DNA of 64,000 nt, from NCBI RefSeq assembly GCF_014640975.1, contig NZ_BMHO01000002.1, positions 62,001 through 126,000 of the forward strand, read 5' to 3'. Shown here one piece after another: positions 33,665 to 42,870 of the stretch (its first letter is position 1; each line of letters begins with the position of its first letter). Source of the DNA: Microbacterium faecale. Lineage in GTDB: Bacteria; Actinomycetota; Actinomycetes; Actinomycetales; Microbacteriaceae. The position numbers and the translations under genes are program-made. The notes under the pieces are model-generated. The model made no database searches and was not told the origin of the DNA. It saw nothing but the letters and a program-made list of their open reading frames with translations.

Positions 33665-34576
33665 TCACTTCACTCGCCCGACCGTCGGATTGAGCGCGTC
33701 GTTCAGGCGGTCGCCGAGGATGTTCACGGCGAGCACCGCAGCAAAGATCAGCAGACCGGGGAACACGGCGAGCCACCACCCGGTCTGCATATATCCCTGC
33801 GCCGAGTTCAACAGCGCACCCCAACTCGGGTTGTTGGCGTCGCCGATTCCCAGGTATGCCAGGCCGGATTCGATGAGGATCGCCCGGCCCACGGTCATGC
33901 TCGTCGCAACGAGTGCTGGTGGCATCGCGTTCGGCATCACATCCGACCAGATGATGCGGATCCCGCGGAAGCCGGCTGCCTCCGCAGACTCGACATACCC
34001 GAGCTGCGAGATCCGCATCGCTTCCGCGCGGACGATACGAGCGACAGCTGGCCACATCGTAATCGCGAGAATGACAACGAGGATCCACATATTGGAGCCG
34101 AGTAGGGCCGCGGCGACGAGTGCGAGCACCAGTCCGGGCAGCACTTGGAAGAACTCCGCGATCTTGACGAGGGCGGCGTCCAAGAACCCTCCGTAGAATC
34201 CGGCAAGTCCGCCGATCACGAGGCCGATCGTCATGCAGAGGAATGCGACGCCGAACCCTACGAAGAGCGAGATGCGGCCGCCGTTGACGACACGCGCGAA
34301 GTAATCGCGGCCGAGCATGTCGGTTCCCATCAGGTGGTCCGCGTTCGGTGCCTTGAGGACCGGGCTGCCGGTATCCACCGGGCTTCCCACGAAATAGGGG
34401 CCGATGAACGACAGCACCGCAAGAACGGCGAGCACGATGAGGAAAGCGATCGTCGACGGCTGGCGAAGAAACACCCGCCACGGGGATGAGCGCCTCGTGC
34501 GTCGAGCAGCGATCGGCTCGGTGAGCGGGATGCGACCGCCTGTCGCTTCGGCGGCCGTGTCTTCGGTGGTGCTCAT
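33665..34576 (-). CDS. Peptide/opine-type ABC transporter permease (DppC-like)
   Basis: A 303-residue inner-membrane permease. The short basic N-terminus is followed by about six membrane helices. The characteristic HLMGTDMLGRDYFARVVNGG and the EAA loop (AEAMRISQLGYVESAEAAGF) are present, then DVMPNAMPPALVATSM, LAYLGIGDANNPSWGALL and the final FPGLLIFAAVLAVNILGDRL. ATG 34576 has AGGAGG upstream and overlaps the DppB-like stop by 4 nt; the open frame continues upstream only as a shadow. Confidence 0.93.
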   Translation of the reverse strand: MSTTEDTAAEATGGRIPLTEPIAARRTRRSSPWRVFLRQPSTIAFLIVLAVLAVLSFIGPYFVGSPVDTGSPVLKAPNADHLMGTDMLGRDYFARVVNGGRISLFVGFGVAFLCMTIGLVIGGLAGFYGGFLDAALVKIAEFFQVLPGLVLALVAAALLGSNMWILVVILAITMWPAVARIVRAEAMRISQLGYVESAEAAGFRGIRIIWSDVMPNAMPPALVATSMTVGRAILIESGLAYLGIGDANNPSWGALLNSAQGYMQTGWWLAVFPGLLIFAAVLAVNILGDRLNDALNPTVGRVK

Positions 34577-35577
34577 ACCGACACCTCCTGGTCGGGAACT
34601 TTCACGGAGGGCTTCCGCGCGAACCGGCCTCGCAGGCGTGGATCGACGAGCCCGTAGACGATGTCCGTGAGGATGTTCACGATGATGATCGTGACTGTCA
34701 GGACGATCACGACACCGAGCACCACCATGTTGTTCTGCTGGTGGATGGCGTCGACGAGGAGAAGTCCCATCCCGGGCCAGCCGAACACGCTCTCCACGAG
34801 CGCGGAGCCGGCGAAAAGGAACCCCAAGCTGTACCCCGCCACCGTCACCATTGGCAACAGCGCGTTCGGCAGAGCGTGACGCCACAGGACGGACTGTGCA
34901 GATAGCCCCTTCGAGCGTGCGGTGTCGATGAAGTCCTGGCCGAGCGCTTCGATCATCGATGAACGCATGATTCGGGCCTTGTAGGCCAGTTCCGTCGTCG
35001 CCATCGTGATGACCGGCAGCACGGCGTACTGCCACGCGATGCCGTCCTGTCCGTATGGGCTCTTCCCTTGGGTCGGGAACCAGCCCAGCCAGAGCGCGAA
35101 GACCATGATCAGGACCATCCCGAACCAGAAGTTGGGGATCGAGAACAGCGCGACGGCACCGCCGGAGATCCCACCATCGAGCCACTTGCGGCGCGTGCGT
35201 GCGGCGATCGAGCCGAGCAAGATGCCGCCCGCCGTCGAAATGATGAAGGCCGGTCCGCCCAGCGCGAGCGTGTTCCAGGCGCGCGAGAGGATGAGCCCGA
35301 GCACCGGCTCGTTGTTCGTTCCGAACGAGTAGCCGAGATTTCCGCTCAGCACGTTGCCGATGTAGATGAAGTAGCGCTGCCACGACGGGAGGTCGAGGCC
35401 GTATGCCGCGTTGATCTGGGCTTCGAACTGCGGCGAGATCGGGGCGTCACCGACGAGCGTCTGCACCGGATCACCGGGAGCCAGCTCCAGAAGGAAGAAC
35501 AGCACCGTCAGCACCACGATGAACAGCACGAACGACGACAACAGCAGCTTGGCGACGTAGAACACGAACGCCCTCAT
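34573..35577 (-). CDS. Peptide/opine-type ABC transporter permease (DppB-like)
   Basis: A 334-residue inner-membrane permease with six predicted helices. Recognisable blocks are LELAPGDPVQTLVGD, AAYGLDLPSWQRYFIYI, GNLGYSFGTNNEPV, the EAA loop around ARIMRSSMIEALGQDFIDTARSKGL (read in parts), WRHALPNALLPMVT and SVFGWPGMGLLLVDAI. It forms the translocation pore with the DppC-like partner. It follows the three-domain SnoaL gene by 48 nt and is coupled to the next gene by a 4-nt overlap. Confidence 0.94.
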   Translation of the reverse strand: MRAFVFYVAKLLLSSFVLFIVVLTVLFFLLELAPGDPVQTLVGDAPISPQFEAQINAAYGLDLPSWQRYFIYIGNVLSGNLGYSFGTNNEPVLGLILSRAWNTLALGGPAFIISTAGGILLGSIAARTRRKWLDGGISGGAVALFSIPNFWFGMVLIMVFALWLGWFPTQGKSPYGQDGIAWQYAVLPVITMATTELAYKARIMRSSMIEALGQDFIDTARSKGLSAQSVLWRHALPNALLPMVTVAGYSLGFLFAGSALVESVFGWPGMGLLLVDAIHQQNNMVVLGVVIVLTVTIIIVNILTDIVYGLVDPRLRGRFARKPSVKVPDQEVSV

Positions 35578-35625
35578 GACATGAACCTCCCTCGAGAGCT
35601 GATGGATACGGCCACCACATCCGGC

Positions 35626-37650
35626 TCACGCTGCATGCGATTCTCCGTGCTCATCGTCACCGACGACCTCTCGCTGATCCGAACCCGTGAGAGGCTCGTC
35701 TCGCCTATGACCGTCACGTCCCTCTCCCGCGGGGCCCGTCGGTGGCATCTCGTATCCGTGCGCGACCATACTCAGCTCGGGTGCCACCGCACCGGGGACG
35801 CAGTCCGGCCAGTAGTTTTCCGGAACGCGCCCGCTGACGAGGTTCCGATAGTGGAACCACATGGGTACGATCTCCGGCCACTGCAGCGCTTTTCCGGGGC
35901 CTCCGCGAAAGCCCCGCGCGCGGTCGCCGATCGCCGACAGAGGAATGTCCGGCGGGCAGGCCTCGGCCCAGGGCCGGGTCGGAGGATTCGGCGCATTCGA
36001 TGCGCGAGGAAGTGCTGACGCCCAGCCGCCCGACCAGCTCGGCGACATGAAGTAGTACTCGTCGATCGTGATACTCCACAGGCGCCACACGCCGTCCTCG
36101 AGCACCGCTTGGTCGTTCGCGTAGCTGCCGCTGTGTAAGCCGGTCCATTCGCGGAGGATCTCCGGGGCGGTTCGCGATTGGAAGAGCCGCGTCCGCAGGG
36201 TCGCGGAACGGGCATCGTGGGAGACGAGAATGACGCTCTGTGGTCGCCAGTGGACGACGAGGCGCTCCCGTCGTGCATCGAGGGCGCGCGGCGCGCCGTG
36301 CGCGGCCGTGGCCGCTTCGAGAATTCGGTCTTTCCCCACGTAGTAGCCGACGAACGGACTCTGCTTGTGTCCTCGAGTGGCGAAGAGTGCCGCCATTCGG
36401 GGCCACTGGAAGTCATCGAGGTGGTACCCGTACGCCGCCGAGATGTTCTCGACTGCGTCGTACGCACGAGAGCGCGACAGGCGCCGTTCGAGATCGGCGA
36501 GCACGGGGGCGTCCTCGGTCGCATCGTCGCCCTCCGCCGACGCCGGACCCGTGAGCACACGCCGCTCGAGGCGTCGTGGCGGTGCCAGACGAGCATGACG
36601 ACACACGTCCCGCCCATCGCCCCAACCGCGATCGTAGTCAGCGCGCGCGAGGGTCGTCACCGAGATCTCCTGGAGCTGCCAGACCCCATCGATCTTGCGA
36701 GCAATGCTCTCGAACGCCGAGAACTCCCACTGCCCCGCCCCGTCTCCGGCGGCGAGCAGCCCCAGCTGGATGCCGCGGGAGCGGGCGTCCCGGCCGTTCG
36801 ACTGGACTTCCACTACCGTGTCGAAGATGACGTGGTCGTTGAGCACGCCGTCGGTCAGCCCCTCGGGGCCCATGAGTTCCAGGGCCTGGCGGATCCCGCC
36901 TCGTCCCTGGTACTCCGTGCCATCGACGATCATTCGTCCGTCAGCGGTGAAGAGCTCCTCGGCGTCGGTCCACATCCTGCGATCGAGGTAGTACCCCCAC
37001 GCGTGCTGGAGATTTCGGACGTCGTCTTCGGAGTTGAGCCGGGCGATGCGCCTCGCAAGCGCCTGAGCCGGCTCCGGTCCGAAGGCCGTCACCCGCTCAA
37101 CGTCCGGTATCGGCGTTCCAGCGTCGTCCGGCGTGAAATGCGTCGGGATGATCGGCAGTCCGGCCGGGTCGGAGTTCGTCCACCCCTCACGGTAGGCCCC
37201 GCTTGACTGCGGGAAGAACCGCACGAGGGAGATCTTCCACTGGCCACCGTCGAGGCGGTACTCGTTCTGGAAGATGCCCGCTTCGATACGGGCGTCCCCC
37301 TGACCGTCGCCGAGGAACCGCAGACCTTGCCAGCGACCGCTTGCCTGCGTCGCACCTCGCGAGAGGGTGACCAGGGGCTGATCGACGATCGCGAATATGA
37401 GGGACGCGTCCCCACTCCACCTGGCGATGTCCTGCTCCAGCCATGTGCCGATCTCGGCACGGCCCTGCCGTTCTTCCTCGCCCCAGTTCAGGACGGCGTC
37501 CTCGGTGTACAGATCGAGCAGACCCGCGACATCACCTTCGCTGTAGAGATGGGCGTGGTGACGTTCGAGGTCTTTGACGTCCCGCAGATCCTCAACGAGC
37601 CGGAGTGCTCGAGTGAGGGTGTGGGCACCGTCTGTTCGCGTCGCGTCGAT
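35626..37650 (-). CDS. Three-domain SnoaL/NTF2-like protein with a non-canonical or unclear start
   Basis: The frame is open from about 37758 to the TGA at 35626 and encodes three SnoaL_4-like cone domains: about residues 20-140 (LERHHAHLYSEGDVAGLLDL, ASLIFAIVDQPLVTLS, KISLVRFFPQ), 175-330 (LQHAWGYYLDRRMWTDAEEL, FESIARKIDGVWQLQEISV) and 350-520 (ENISAAYGYHLDDFQWPRM, QAVLEDGVWRLWSITIDEYY). The first ATG/GTG/TTG in frame is GTG 37224, inside the first domain, so it cannot be the true start. GGGAGG (minus strand of 37659-37664) lies 8 nt before an ATC at 37650, which I use as a working start. A sequence error or a frameshift from a leaderless ATG at 37771 are alternatives. The C-terminal 120 residues are of unknown fold. 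It heads the import operon. Confidence 0.7.
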   Translation of the reverse strand: MDATRTDGAHTLTRALRLVEDLRDVKDLERHHAHLYSEGDVAGLLDLYTEDAVLNWGEEERQGRAEIGTWLEQDIARWSGDASLIFAIVDQPLVTLSRGATQASGRWQGLRFLGDGQGDARIEAGIFQNEYRLDGGQWKISLVRFFPQSSGAYREGWTNSDPAGLPIIPTHFTPDDAGTPIPDVERVTAFGPEPAQALARRIARLNSEDDVRNLQHAWGYYLDRRMWTDAEELFTADGRMIVDGTEYQGRGGIRQALELMGPEGLTDGVLNDHVIFDTVVEVQSNGRDARSRGIQLGLLAAGDGAGQWEFSAFESIARKIDGVWQLQEISVTTLARADYDRGWGDGRDVCRHARLAPPRRLERRVLTGPASAEGDDATEDAPVLADLERRLSRSRAYDAVENISAAYGYHLDDFQWPRMAALFATRGHKQSPFVGYYVGKDRILEAATAAHGAPRALDARRERLVVHWRPQSVILVSHDARSATLRTRLFQSRTAPEILREWTGLHSGSYANDQAVLEDGVWRLWSITIDEYYFMSPSWSGGWASALPRASNAPNPPTRPWAEACPPDIPLSAIGDRARGFRGGPGKALQWPEIVPMWFHYRNLVSGRVPENYWPDCVPGAVAPELSMVAHGYEMPPTGPAGEGRDGHRRDEPLTGSDQREVVGDDEHGESHAA

Positions 37651-37774
37651 GAGGATCGCCTCCCGCCTGTCAGGCAGCGTGTTGTGCCGTGCAGCTGATC
37701 CAGGAGCGGGTGCCAGACGAGGGCGAGGCCTGCACCGTTGCAGCCTGGTGAATAATACTCAATGTGAACATCCG

Positions 37775-37789
37775 GTTCACTTTACGTAC
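37775..37789. promoter_or_regulatory. Candidate regulon operator, site A (head of the import operon)
   Basis: Minus strand reads GTACGTAAAGTGAAC, including TAAAGT as a -10. An extra dyad GTGAAC-ATCCG-GTTCAC (37764-37780) overlaps it. TAAAGT is 7 nt before ATG 37771, which opens only a 33-codon frame ending just before the GGGAGG of the SnoaL gene. The 37651-37955 stretch has no other recognisable feature. Confidence 0.5.
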
Positions 37790-37955
37790 ATTACCGAGCA
37801 GGCGCTGCTATTGCAACCGATGGCAGACACCAGCTTCGGCGCTCCGCGTCGACCATCGCCGGCGGGCGCAGCGCTCATCGATGCCCGCCGCGATCGGACC
37901 ACCGTCGCGCAGGCGCCCGCGACGACTCAGCGGCCGTCAGGCGCGGGGGCGACCG

Positions 37956-38621
37956 TCAGGCGCAGGGCTCGTACGCGGGCTCTTTGCCCGTGATCACGGA
38001 GACGCCGACAGCGCCGTCATAGCCGGAGAGGTAAGAGAAGACGAGGGTGCCGTCGCCGTTGTCGTCGGCGATGTTCACGAACGATCGGTTGGCGATGACG
38101 GACGTGACCTCTTCGGCGCTCTCATACGTGCCGAGCACCTGCTGCTTCGTCGATCCGAGGCCGAGGCCCTCAGCGGTGCGCGGTCCGACTCCCATGGTGT
38201 CGCCGTTCCAGCCGACGCTCACTTCGACGATTTCGTCGGTGCCGTCGTAGCGATCTTTGATCACCATGATGTCGTACGCGTTGTCCTTCGCGAACCCATA
38301 GGCGACGCCGTCGCAGTCGAACGGGCCCACGCCGGTGTCCTCAATCTCGTGGAGCACGTCGTCGAAGTTCGCGGTGACCGCGACGGGACCGATGCCCTCG
38401 GTCGACACGACCCAGCTGTCGGCGTTCGACGGGTCATCCGCCGGGGTCTCGGTCGGCGTCGGCGTCGGCGAGGTGACACCGGGCGTCGTCGGGGAGATCG
38501 ACGTCGACGCGGAGCTCTCCGGAACGGCCGGAACATCGGACGTACACGCGGCGAGTACGCTCGCGGCCAGGAGAGCGGCGGCCGTGACGGCGGCCGCGCG
38601 GCGGGCGCGCGGGTGCGTCAT
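37956..38621 (-). CDS. Secreted lipoprotein of unknown function
   Basis: A 221-residue protein. The signal peptide is basic and hydrophobic and ends in the lipobox LAASVLAAC. A Ser/Thr/Pro-rich linker (about residues 30-65, with TSPTPTPTETPADDP) precedes a 150-residue domain with two cysteines (FDCDGV and the C-terminal YEPCA), which may form a disulfide. AGGAGGCAGC lies before the ATG. No family function is recognised. It flanks the accessory island on the right but has ordinary codon use, so I count it as core. Confidence 0.85.
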   Translation of the reverse strand: MTHPRARRAAAVTAAALLAASVLAACTSDVPAVPESSASTSISPTTPGVTSPTPTPTETPADDPSNADSWVVSTEGIGPVAVTANFDDVLHEIEDTGVGPFDCDGVAYGFAKDNAYDIMVIKDRYDGTDEIVEVSVGWNGDTMGVGPRTAEGLGLGSTKQQVLGTYESAEEVTSVIANRSFVNIADDNGDGTLVFSYLSGYDGAVGVSVITGKEPAYEPCA

Positions 38622-38733
38622 GCTGCCTCCTGAGTCACGTGGGGGATTCCTTTTCGAGCGTACGCGGCGAAAAGCACGGGGAGGTCACGAATCCCCCCGA
38701 TAATGCAACCGTTCCATCACGATCCGCTCGACA

Positions 38734-38739
38734 TAAACT
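38734..38739 (+). promoter_or_regulatory. -10 element of a leaderless promoter (mutY)
   Basis: TAAACT is followed by GATCGG and the ATG at 38746. Confidence 0.6.
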
Positions 38740-38745
38740 GATCGG

Positions 38746-39621
38746 ATGCGTTCTCGCCGCCTCGCCGACGTCCTCGTCCCCTGGTACCGGCAGACGGCGC
38801 GCGAGCTTCCCTGGCGGCGCAGCGGGTTCGGTGCCTGGGGCACACTCGTGAGCGAGTTCATGCTGCAGCAGACGCCCGTCGCACGGGTGATTCCGATGCT
38901 CGAAGCATGGCTCGAGCGCTGGCCGACCCCCGACGCATTGGCAGGGGCCTCGCCCGCAGAGGCCGTCACTCAGTGGGCGAACCTCGGGTACCCACGACGC
39001 GCGCTCTGGCTGCACCGGGCGGCCGTCGAGATCCGCGACCGTCACGACGGGGTCGTCCCCCGCGACGTCGACGAACTGCTCTCACTCACCGGCGTCGGTG
39101 ACTACACGGCACGCGCGGTCGCGGTGTTCGCCTACGGCGACCGCCATCCCGTCGTCGACACCAACTCGCGACGGGTGATCGCACGAGCCATTCACGGCCG
39201 CACCCACCCCGACGCCGCACACCGTCGCGATCTCGACGAGATGTCAGGCCTTCTCCCCCACGCCGACATCGACGCCGCCGTCATGAACGCGGCCATGATG
39301 GAACTCGGTCAGGTGGTGTGCACGGCTCGCTCACCGCGCTGCGACGTCTGCCCCGTGCGCGATATGTGCGCGTGGGTCGCTGCGGGATCGCCCTGGACAG
39401 CGGACACCCGCCGCAAGCAGGCGAGGTACGAAGGCAGCGACCGTCAGGCGCGCGGCCTGGTGCTGAAGGCACTGCGTGATGCCGCGCCCGATCCGCTGCC
39501 CGAAGAAGCGCTGCTCACCAGCTGGCACGACCCGCGCCAACGCGACCGCGCTCTCGCGTCGCTCTACGACGACGGCCTCATCGAGCCGGACGGAGACCTC
39601 GTTCACCTCCCCCGCCGCTGA
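38746..39621 (+). CDS. mutY: A/G-specific adenine glycosylase
   Basis: A 291-residue HhH-GPD base-excision glycosylase. It has SEFMLQQTPVARVIPMLEAW, the helix-hairpin-helix LLSLTGVGDYTARAVAVFAYG, the catalytic Asp in HPVVDTNSRRV, and the [4Fe-4S] ligands C-x6-C-x2-C-x5-C in CTARSPRCDVCPVRDMC. It removes A mispaired with 8-oxoG or G. The C-terminal NUDIX-like recognition domain of E. coli MutY is reduced to a short tail, as in other actinobacteria. The gene is monocistronic and convergent with rbfA. Confidence 0.95.
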   Translation: MRSRRLADVLVPWYRQTARELPWRRSGFGAWGTLVSEFMLQQTPVARVIPMLEAWLERWPTPDALAGASPAEAVTQWANLGYPRRALWLHRAAVEIRDRHDGVVPRDVDELLSLTGVGDYTARAVAVFAYGDRHPVVDTNSRRVIARAIHGRTHPDAAHRRDLDEMSGLLPHADIDAAVMNAAMMELGQVVCTARSPRCDVCPVRDMCAWVAAGSPWTADTRRKQARYEGSDRQARGLVLKALRDAAPDPLPEEALLTSWHDPRQRDRALASLYDDGLIEPDGDLVHLPRR

Positions 39622-39661
39622 GGGCACGCGGGCCCCACGCAAGATCCGGCCGCAGTCCGCC

Positions 39662-40081
39662 TTACGATTCGTGCTTGTACGGATCCTCGTCGCCGGCGTA
39701 CTGCGCACCGGCGGCGAGCCCGTGCACCTGTTCGTCGCGCTCGCGCGCCTGACGAAGCAGCTCAGTCATGTGCGACGCCTCCTCAGGGAGCGCGTCGGAG
39801 ATGAACTCGAGCGTCGGCGTGAGGCGGGTGTTGAGCTTGCGGCCGACTTCACTGCGGAGCAGGCCGGTCGCGGCCTTGAGCGCGACGGCGGAGCCCTCGC
39901 GCTCCTCGTCGGTGCCGTACACGGTGTAGAACACGCTGGCGTGCTGCAGGTCCCCCGTCACGCGCACGTCGGTGATCGTGACGAAGCCGAGGCGCGGATC
40001 CCGAAGCCCCCTCTGCAGGCGCTCCGAGAGGACCACGCGAATGCGGTCGGCGACGCGTGCCTGCCGTTCTGAACCGGCCAT
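39662..40081 (-). CDS. rbfA: Ribosome-binding factor A
   Basis: A 139-residue RbfA with a type II KH-like fold. Signatures are RQARVADRIRVVLSERLQRG, RLGFVTITDVRVTGDLQHAS, VFYTVYGTDEER and RLTPTLEFISDALPEEASHM. It binds the 30S subunit near helix 44 and assists late 16S maturation and cold adaptation. AAGGGGAAG precedes the ATG. It follows infB by 83 nt with a strong hairpin in between. The usual next gene, truB, is not here. Confidence 0.96.
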   Translation of the reverse strand: MAGSERQARVADRIRVVLSERLQRGLRDPRLGFVTITDVRVTGDLQHASVFYTVYGTDEEREGSAVALKAATGLLRSEVGRKLNTRLTPTLEFISDALPEEASHMTELLRQARERDEQVHGLAAGAQYAGDEDPYKHES

Positions 40082-40105
40082 GATCTTCCCCTTTCCGGGA
40101 CGGCT

Positions 40106-40135
40106 CTGCCGGGCGGCGCGGATGCCGCCCGGCAG
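40106..40135. terminator. Perfect hairpin between infB and rbfA
   Basis: CTGCCGGGCGGC (40106-40117) pairs perfectly with GCCGCCCGGCAG (40124-40135) around a 6-nt loop. It lies inside the nusA-infB-rbfA gene string on the minus strand, so it may act as an attenuator or partial terminator, or protect the 3' end of the infB message. Confidence 0.6.
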
Positions 40136-40164
40136 CGCCGAGATGTGCGTTCTACGCTACGCGA

Positions 40165-42864
40165 TCAGTCGCGCGGCTTCTCGACCATCTCGATGGTCTC
40201 GATCTCGTCGCCGACCTGGATGTCCTCGTACTTGCCGAGGCCGATACCGGCTTCGAAGTCGGTCCTGACTTCGGTGACATCGTCCTTGAATCGCCGCAGC
40301 GATTCGATCGCGAGACCGTCGGCGAGCACGACACCATCGCGGATGATGCGCGCCTTGGCGTTGCGCGTGATCGTTCCACTTGTGACGAGCACACCGGCGA
40401 TGTTCCCGACCTTCGAGGAGCGGAAGACCTCCCGCACCTCGGCCAGACCGGCCTGCTTCTCTTCGAACTCCGGCTTGAGCATGCCCTTGAGCGAGGATTC
40501 CACGTCGTCGATCGCGTTGTAGATGACGTTGTAGAAGCGCACGTCGACGCCCTCACGCGCAGCAGCCTCGCGGGCCTTCGTGTCGGGACGAACGTTGAAG
40601 CCCAGCACGATCGCGTTGTCGATCGTGGCGAGGTCGATGTCGCTCTCCGTGATGGCACCGACTCCGCGGTGGATGATGCGCAGCTGCACGCTGTCATCGA
40701 CCTCGATCTTCATGAGGGACTCCTCAAGCGCCTCGACGGCACCGGAGACGTCACCCTTGATGATGAGGTTGAGCGACTCGACCTTGCCTTCCTCGAGGGC
40801 CTTGGTGAAGTCCTCGAGAGACAGGCGCTTGCGGGCCTTCGCGAGGGCCGCGTTACGTTCGACCGCTTCACGCTTCTCAGCGATCTGACGGGCCGTGCGG
40901 TCGTCCTCGGGGACGAGGAACAGGTCACCGGCGCGTGGCACCGAGTTGAGTCCCTGAACCTGGACGGGCCGAGCGGGCGCCGCCTCCTGCACGCGCTCGC
41001 CGTGCTCGTCGATCATCGCGCGCACGCGGCCGAAGGCCGTGCCCGCAACGATCGGGTCGCCGACGCGGAGGGTTCCGCCCTGAACGAGGACCGTCGCGAC
41101 GGATCCGCGTCCCTTGTCGAGCTTCGCCTCGATCGCGATGCCGCGTGCTTCCTTGTTGGGGTTCGCGCGAAGGTCGAGACCGGCGTCAGCGGTGAGCAGC
41201 ACGGCGTCCAGGAGCTGCTGGATCCCCTGGTTCTCACGCGCCGAGACGTCGACGAACATGACCTCGCCGCCGTACTCTTCCGCGATGAGACCGTACTCGG
41301 TGAGCTGCGAACGAACCTTTGCGGGGTTCGCCTCGGGCTTGTCGACCTTGTTGACCGCGACGACGATCGGCACATCCGCGGCCTTGGCGTGGTTCAACGC
41401 CTCGACCGTCTGCGGCATGATGCCGTCATCGGCCGCGACCACGAGGATCGCGATGTCGGTCACGTCGGCACCACGGGCACGCATCGCCGTGAAGGCCTCG
41501 TGACCCGGAGTGTCGATGAAGGTGAGCGCGCGGTCGTGACCGTCGTGCTCGGTCCACACCTGGTAGGCACCGATGTGCTGGGTGATGCCGCCAGCCTCGG
41601 CCTCAGTGACGGTGGTGTTACGGATCGCATCGAGCAGACGCGTCTTACCGTGGTCGACGTGACCCATGACGGTCACGACGGGCGGACGGATCTCGAGATC
41701 CTCGTCGTCCTCGTCCAGCTGCTCCTGCTCGAGGTCGAGACCGAAGCTTCCGAGGAGCTCCTTGTCTTCGTCCTCCGGCGAGACGACCTCGACCTTGTAG
41801 CCGATCTCGGCGCCGAGCACCTCAAACGTCGACTCGTCGAGCGACTCGGTCGCGGTTGCCATCTCACCGAGGTGGAACAGCACTGTCACGAGGTTTCCCG
41901 GAGGAACCGGAACTCCGTGCATCTGCTCGATCTTCTCGGCGAAGTCCGCGATCGACGCGCCGCGCCGCATGCGGATGACGGTGTCGCCGTCGCCGCGCGG
42001 AACCTTGACGCCGCCGACGATGGGCGCCTGGCGCATCTCGAACTCTTGGCGCTTGGCGCGACGCGACTTACGCTGCCGAGACTTGCCGCCCCCCTTTCCG
42101 AACGCACCGGCCGTGCCGCCGCGGCGGCCACCGGGTCCGGGACGACCGGCGAAGCCGCCGCCCGGGCGGAATCCTCCGCCGGGGCCGCCGCCGGGAGCCC
42201 CCGGACGCTGCTGGAACGGCGCGCCGCCGGGACGGCCGCCGCCGGCACCGGGACGACCCCGGCCGCCGGGACGACCCGGCTTGGGGGCACCGGGTCGCGG
42301 GGCCTGAGGCTTGGGCGGACGCGGGATGTTGCCAGGGCTCGGCCGCTGGCCCATGCCCTGCGCGGAGGAGTAGGGGTTGTTGCCGGGGCGGGGTCCGCCC
42401 GGGCGCTGACCCATCCCCTGCGATGAGGAGTACGGGTTGTTGCCGGGGCGCGCCTGACCTGGGCGGGGCGGCTGGGACGTGCCCTGCGGCTTCGCCTCGC
42501 TCGGGGCGGGCTTCGGCGCCTGCGGCTTCACCGCACCGGGCGACGGGGCAGAGGAGGCCTTCGGGGCGGCCGCCTTCGACGCGGGCGCCGGCTTTGCCGC
42601 GGGCGCCGGCTTTGCCGAACCGGGCGTCGCGGGGGTCGCCTTCTGCGGCGCCTTGGGCGCCGGCTTGGCGGCCGGCTTCTTGTCCTCGGCCGGCTTCGCG
42701 CCGCCCTCAGCTTCGAACGCGGCGCGCAGCTTGCGCGCGACCGGCGGTTCGATCGTCGACGACGGGCTCTTCACGAACTCGCCGATCTCCTTGAGCTTCG
42801 CGAGGGCCGTCTTACTGTCGACGCCAATCTCAGCCGCGATCTCATGTACGCGTGGTTTAGCCAC
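40165..42864 (-). CDS. infB: Translation initiation factor IF-2
   Basis: An 899-residue IF-2. The N-terminal HTH ([20 protein letters not shown]) is followed by a long low-complexity Lys/Ala/Pro then Gly/Pro/Arg-rich linker (about residues 50-275), typical of actinobacteria. The GTPase domain starts near residue 395 with [33 protein letters not shown] and [14 protein letters not shown]-terminal domains bind fMet-tRNA. The start is GTG with AGGAG 4 nt upstream, partly inside a stem-loop (42871-42898). Confidence 0.97.
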   Translation of the reverse strand: MAKPRVHEIAAEIGVDSKTALAKLKEIGEFVKSPSSTIEPPVARKLRAAFEAEGGAKPAEDKKPAAKPAPKAPQKATPATPGSAKPAPAAKPAPASKAAAPKASSAPSPGAVKPQAPKPAPSEAKPQGTSQPPRPGQARPGNNPYSSSQGMGQRPGGPRPGNNPYSSAQGMGQRPSPGNIPRPPKPQAPRPGAPKPGRPGGRGRPGAGGGRPGGAPFQQRPGAPGGGPGGGFRPGGGFAGRPGPGGRRGGTAGAFGKGGGKSRQRKSRRAKRQEFEMRQAPIVGGVKVPRGDGDTVIRMRRGASIADFAEKIEQMHGVPVPPGNLVTVLFHLGEMATATESLDESTFEVLGAEIGYKVEVVSPEDEDKELLGSFGLDLEQEQLDEDDEDLEIRPPVVTVMGHVDHGKTRLLDAIRNTTVTEAEAGGITQHIGAYQVWTEHDGHDRALTFIDTPGHEAFTAMRARGADVTDIAILVVAADDGIMPQTVEALNHAKAADVPIVVAVNKVDKPEANPAKVRSQLTEYGLIAEEYGGEVMFVDVSARENQGIQQLLDAVLLTADAGLDLRANPNKEARGIAIEAKLDKGRGSVATVLVQGGTLRVGDPIVAGTAFGRVRAMIDEHGERVQEAAPARPVQVQGLNSVPRAGDLFLVPEDDRTARQIAEKREAVERNAALAKARKRLSLEDFTKALEEGKVESLNLIIKGDVSGAVEALEESLMKIEVDDSVQLRIIHRGVGAITESDIDLATIDNAIVLGFNVRPDTKAREAAAREGVDVRFYNVIYNAIDDVESSLKGMLKPEFEEKQAGLAEVREVFRSSKVGNIAGVLVTSGTITRNAKARIIRDGVVLADGLAIESLRRFKDDVTEVRTDFEAGIGLGKYEDIQVGDEIETIEMVEKPRD

Positions 42865-42870
42865 AATTCT

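Noticed and set aside
32778..34481. 567-residue reading of the DppD-like gene with a long N-terminal extension
   Set aside because: The first 275 residues are Arg-rich and lie antisense-free but out of frame over the DppC-like permease. The real ATPase starts at GTG 33653.
37769..37771. A second small gene starting at ATG 37771
   Set aside because: The frame has only 33 codons and no family features. It is recorded as a possible leader or mis-framed start of the SnoaL gene instead of a gene.
19010..37789. Mobile element or prophage carrying the island
   Set aside because: I found no transposase, integrase, tRNA junction or flanking direct repeats. Base composition looks similar to the surroundings. 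The island may be acquired, but nothing shows how.
42050..42720. Tandem repeat or satellite DNA
   Set aside because: The Gly/Pro/Arg and Lys/Ala/Pro repeats are the normal disordered linker of actinobacterial IF-2. The similar Lys/Ala run at 47.7-47.9 kb is the TopA tail.
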